Shown here one piece after another: positions 13,851 through 15,358 of a stretch of DNA of 15,358 nucleotides; position 1 is the first letter of the stretch; each line of letters starts with the position of its first letter. The translations under genes were made by a program, and so were the position numbers. The stretch is from positions 1 through 15,358 of the forward strand of contig DAOTUC010000329.1 in the NCBI GenBank assembly GCA_034437315.1, read 5' to 3'. This stretch comes from DSAR01 sp034437315 (GTDB lineage: Bacteria; Chloroflexota; Anaerolineae; B4-G1). The notes under the pieces are model-generated. The model was not told the DNA's origin, ran no database searches, and saw only the letters and a program-made list of their open reading frames with translations.

Positions 13851-14363
13851 ATGGATTTTTCAGATTTGATCAGAATGCGATACAGTGTGCGGGCGTATAA
13901 ATCGGATCCAGTGGCGGAAGAAAAATTGCAGCGCATCCTGGAGGCGGCCCGTTTAGCGCCGACGGCGGCCAACCGACAACCCTTCCAGATCATCGTCATC
14001 CACACGGAAGGGCGCGAGGAGGCGTTGCGGCGTATCTACGGCAAGGATTGGTTCGTACAGGCGCCCATCATCATCTGCGCTTGCGGCCTGCAGGAACAAG
14101 GCTGGGTGCGCAGCGACGGCAAGAATTACACCGACGTCGACGTTTCGATCGTGATGGACCACATCATTTTGGCCGCGACCGAGGTGGGATTGGGTGCCTG
14201 CTGGATCGGCGCTTTCGACCCGGACGCCGCCCGCGAGGTGTTGAACCTGCCGGAGGAGGTCGAGCCGATCGCGTTCACACCGTTGGGTTATCCGGCCGAT
14301 GAACCCGGGATGAAAAAGCGCAAGCCGCTCTCCGAACTGGTCCGTTACGAGCGCTGGTCGTAG
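13851..14363 (+). CDS. Small nitroreductase-family flavoprotein
   Basis: This 170-residue protein is typical in length for short NAD(P)H-dependent FMN nitroreductases. FMN-binding features are the N-terminal RYSVRAY (Arg10, Ser12, Arg14) and PTAANRQP (37-44), and the later GLGACWIGAFD (about 116-126) and PLGYPAD segments. Such enzymes reduce nitroaromatics, quinones, flavins or enones, usually as dimers, so the true substrate is not predictable. The ATG lies one base after the MEMO stop, and its ribosome site GGAAGGAG sits inside the MEMO 3' end, so translation of the two is probably coupled. It is followed 17 bases later by an amidinohydrolase gene. No frameshift or missing motif is seen. 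Confidence 0.9.
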   Translation: MDFSDLIRMRYSVRAYKSDPVAEEKLQRILEAARLAPTAANRQPFQIIVIHTEGREEALRRIYGKDWFVQAPIIICACGLQEQGWVRSDGKNYTDVDVSIVMDHIILAATEVGLGACWIGAFDPDAAREVLNLPEEVEPIAFTPLGYPADEPGMKKRKPLSELVRYERWS

Positions 14364-14380
14364 CGAATAGGATAAAGTTG

Positions 14381-15358
14381 GTGGACGTTTCATCAACCGC
14401 ATCTGCTCCAACCGCGCGGCGACCAACATCCACCGCCGCCTATGGCGGCGCGGGATGGTCGCCGCGAATCGCCTCTTTGCAGGAAGAGATCGGCGTGATC
14501 TGGGCCGCTTGCGGCGTCTCGACCGAGTACGACCCCCTCGAAGCGGTGCTTCTGCACCGCCCAGGGGCTGAGTTGGAGCAAATCCACGACCCTAACACGA
14601 TGCAACTGCTGGCCCCCCTGGACCTCGGGCGAGCGCAAGCGCAGCACGACCGCCTGGCCCAGGCCTACCGGGAGGCGGGCGTCGCAGTTGACTACGTCAA
14701 TCCGTCGGAACAGACGCCGCAGAACATGATGTTCGCGAACCTCATGTTCGTGGCCGACCTGGTGTTTATGACGCCGGAGGGTGCGATCCTGGCCCGTCCG
14801 GCGTCTACCGTGCGGGCTGGCGAAGAGCGCTTCGTCGCCCGGCGACTGGCCCAGCTAGACATCCCGATCCTGTGCAGTCTGCGCGGGCGAGGCGTCTTTG
14901 AGGGGGCCGACGCGGCCTGGATCGACCCTCAAACCGTGTTGTTAGCGACCGGACTGCGCACCAACGCCGAGGGCGCGGCGCAAACGACCGCCCTACTGAA
15001 TCAGATGGGCGTCGAGATCGTCCGGGTGGGTTTGCCTCACGGCGCGATGCACCTGATGGGCCTGTTACGGTTCATTGATCGGGATTTGGCCATCGGCTGG
15101 CCCGGTCGCATCCCCTACGCGGCGGTCAAGGCGCTAAGCGCGTGGGGCTACGCCGTCCACTTCCTGCCTGAGGAAAGCGAGGAAGAAGCGATACGGGGTA
15201 TGGCGCTCAATTTCGTCACCCTCGGCCCGCGCGAGATCCTGATGCCGGCCGGGAATCTAATCACCCAACGTTTCTACGAAGGCCTGGGCGTCGCCTGTCA
15301 CACAGTCAATGTCAGCGAACTGGTCAAAGCGGCCGGCGGGATCGGCTGTCTGACCGGC
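14381..15358 (+). CDS. Arginine deiminase/DDAH-type amidinohydrolase, 3' end outside window
   Basis: The frame is open from GTG 14381 to the window edge (326 residues so far). It belongs to the guanidino-group modifying superfamily (arginine deiminase, DDAH, amidinotransferases), which cleave or transfer an amidino group through a covalent Cys intermediate. The fold begins with VSTEYDPLEAVLLHRPG. Catalytic elements are VFEGADA (Glu174, Asp177), LPHGAMHLMGLL (His224; Met follows where classical deiminases have HLD) and GGIGCLTG (Cys323, just before the edge). The triad is therefore complete, but the His-Leu-Met change argues against a canonical arginine deiminase. AGGA at 14369-14372 supports GTG 14381; the first 35 residues are low-complexity and the true start could be later. 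Spacing of 17 bases from the nitroreductase indicates one operon. The substrate could be arginine, a methylarginine or another guanidino compound. Confidence 0.85.
   Translation, partial: MDVSSTASAPTARRPTSTAAYGGAGWSPRIASLQEEIGVIWAACGVSTEYDPLEAVLLHRPGAELEQIHDPNTMQLLAPLDLGRAQAQHDRLAQAYREAGVAVDYVNPSEQTPQNMMFANLMFVADLVFMTPEGAILARPASTVRAGEERFVARRLAQLDIPILCSLRGRGVFEGADAAWIDPQTVLLATGLRTNAEGAAQTTALLNQMGVEIVRVGLPHGAMHLMGLLRFIDRDLAIGWPGRIPYAAVKALSAWGYAVHFLPEESEEEAIRGMALNFVTLGPREILMPAGNLITQRFYEGLGVACHTVNVSELVKAAGGIGCLTG
14434..14450 (+). other. Perfect 7-bp hairpin at the start of the amidinohydrolase gene
   Basis: CGCCGCCTATGGCGGCG has seven-base arms and a three-base loop, lying about 53 bases after the chosen GTG. 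It falls in poorly conserved N-terminal codons. It could affect early translation or simply reflect GC-rich low complexity. Confidence 0.4.

Overview
This 15.4 kb window is GC-rich, densely coding bacterial chromosome. The gene content fits Chloroflexota (Anaerolineae-like): a multi-GAF SpoIIE-type phosphatase in a partner-switching operon, a COG3937-type phasin behind a winged-helix regulator, a MurA with Asp in place of the catalytic Cys, a DUF362 ferredoxin protein, and a MEMO protein with an extra N-terminal domain. That placement is inferred from gene content; no rRNA or other marker is present.

Layout. (1) 1-217: the 3' end of an unrecognised gene, possibly a transposase. (2) 237-5030, plus strand: a signalling operon with its own extended -10 promoter, encoding a STAS anti-sigma-factor antagonist, an RsbW/SpoIIAB-like anti-sigma kinase and a 1276-residue phosphatase with about six GAF domains. 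Sensor, phosphatase, antagonist and kinase form a complete partner-switching circuit, but no sigma factor is encoded here. (3) 5068-6747, minus strand: a UbiB/AarF (ABC1) atypical kinase with two C-terminal membrane helices, apparently made from a leaderless transcript. (4) 6748-7024: non-coding, with a degenerate direct repeat. (5) 7025-8097, minus strand: a winged-helix regulator followed by a phasin-like coiled-coil protein. (6) 8098-8421: a compact divergent control region with two near-consensus promoters, a perfect 17-bp dyad between their -35 boxes, tandem 9-bp repeats at the regulator start point, and a GC-rich hairpin in the murA leader. (7) 8422-11015, plus strand: murA (Asp variant), a HEAT-repeat protein and an ArfB-like ribosome-rescue hydrolase. 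(8) 11029-15358, plus strand: a promoter, a DUF362 2x[4Fe-4S] protein, a tiny membrane protein, an AmmeMemoRadiSam system protein B (MEMO) homologue, a small nitroreductase and an arginine deiminase/DDAH-type amidinohydrolase cut by the window edge. The last four are separated by only 15, 1 and 17 bases and look like one transcription unit.

Most genes belong to known families. The parts most worth follow-up are the divergent operator region around 8130-8250, the Asp-type MurA, the six-GAF stress phosphatase, and the membrane protein-MEMO-nitroreductase-amidinohydrolase operon, whose joint function is not established. I saw no tRNA, rRNA, CRISPR array or complete mobile element.
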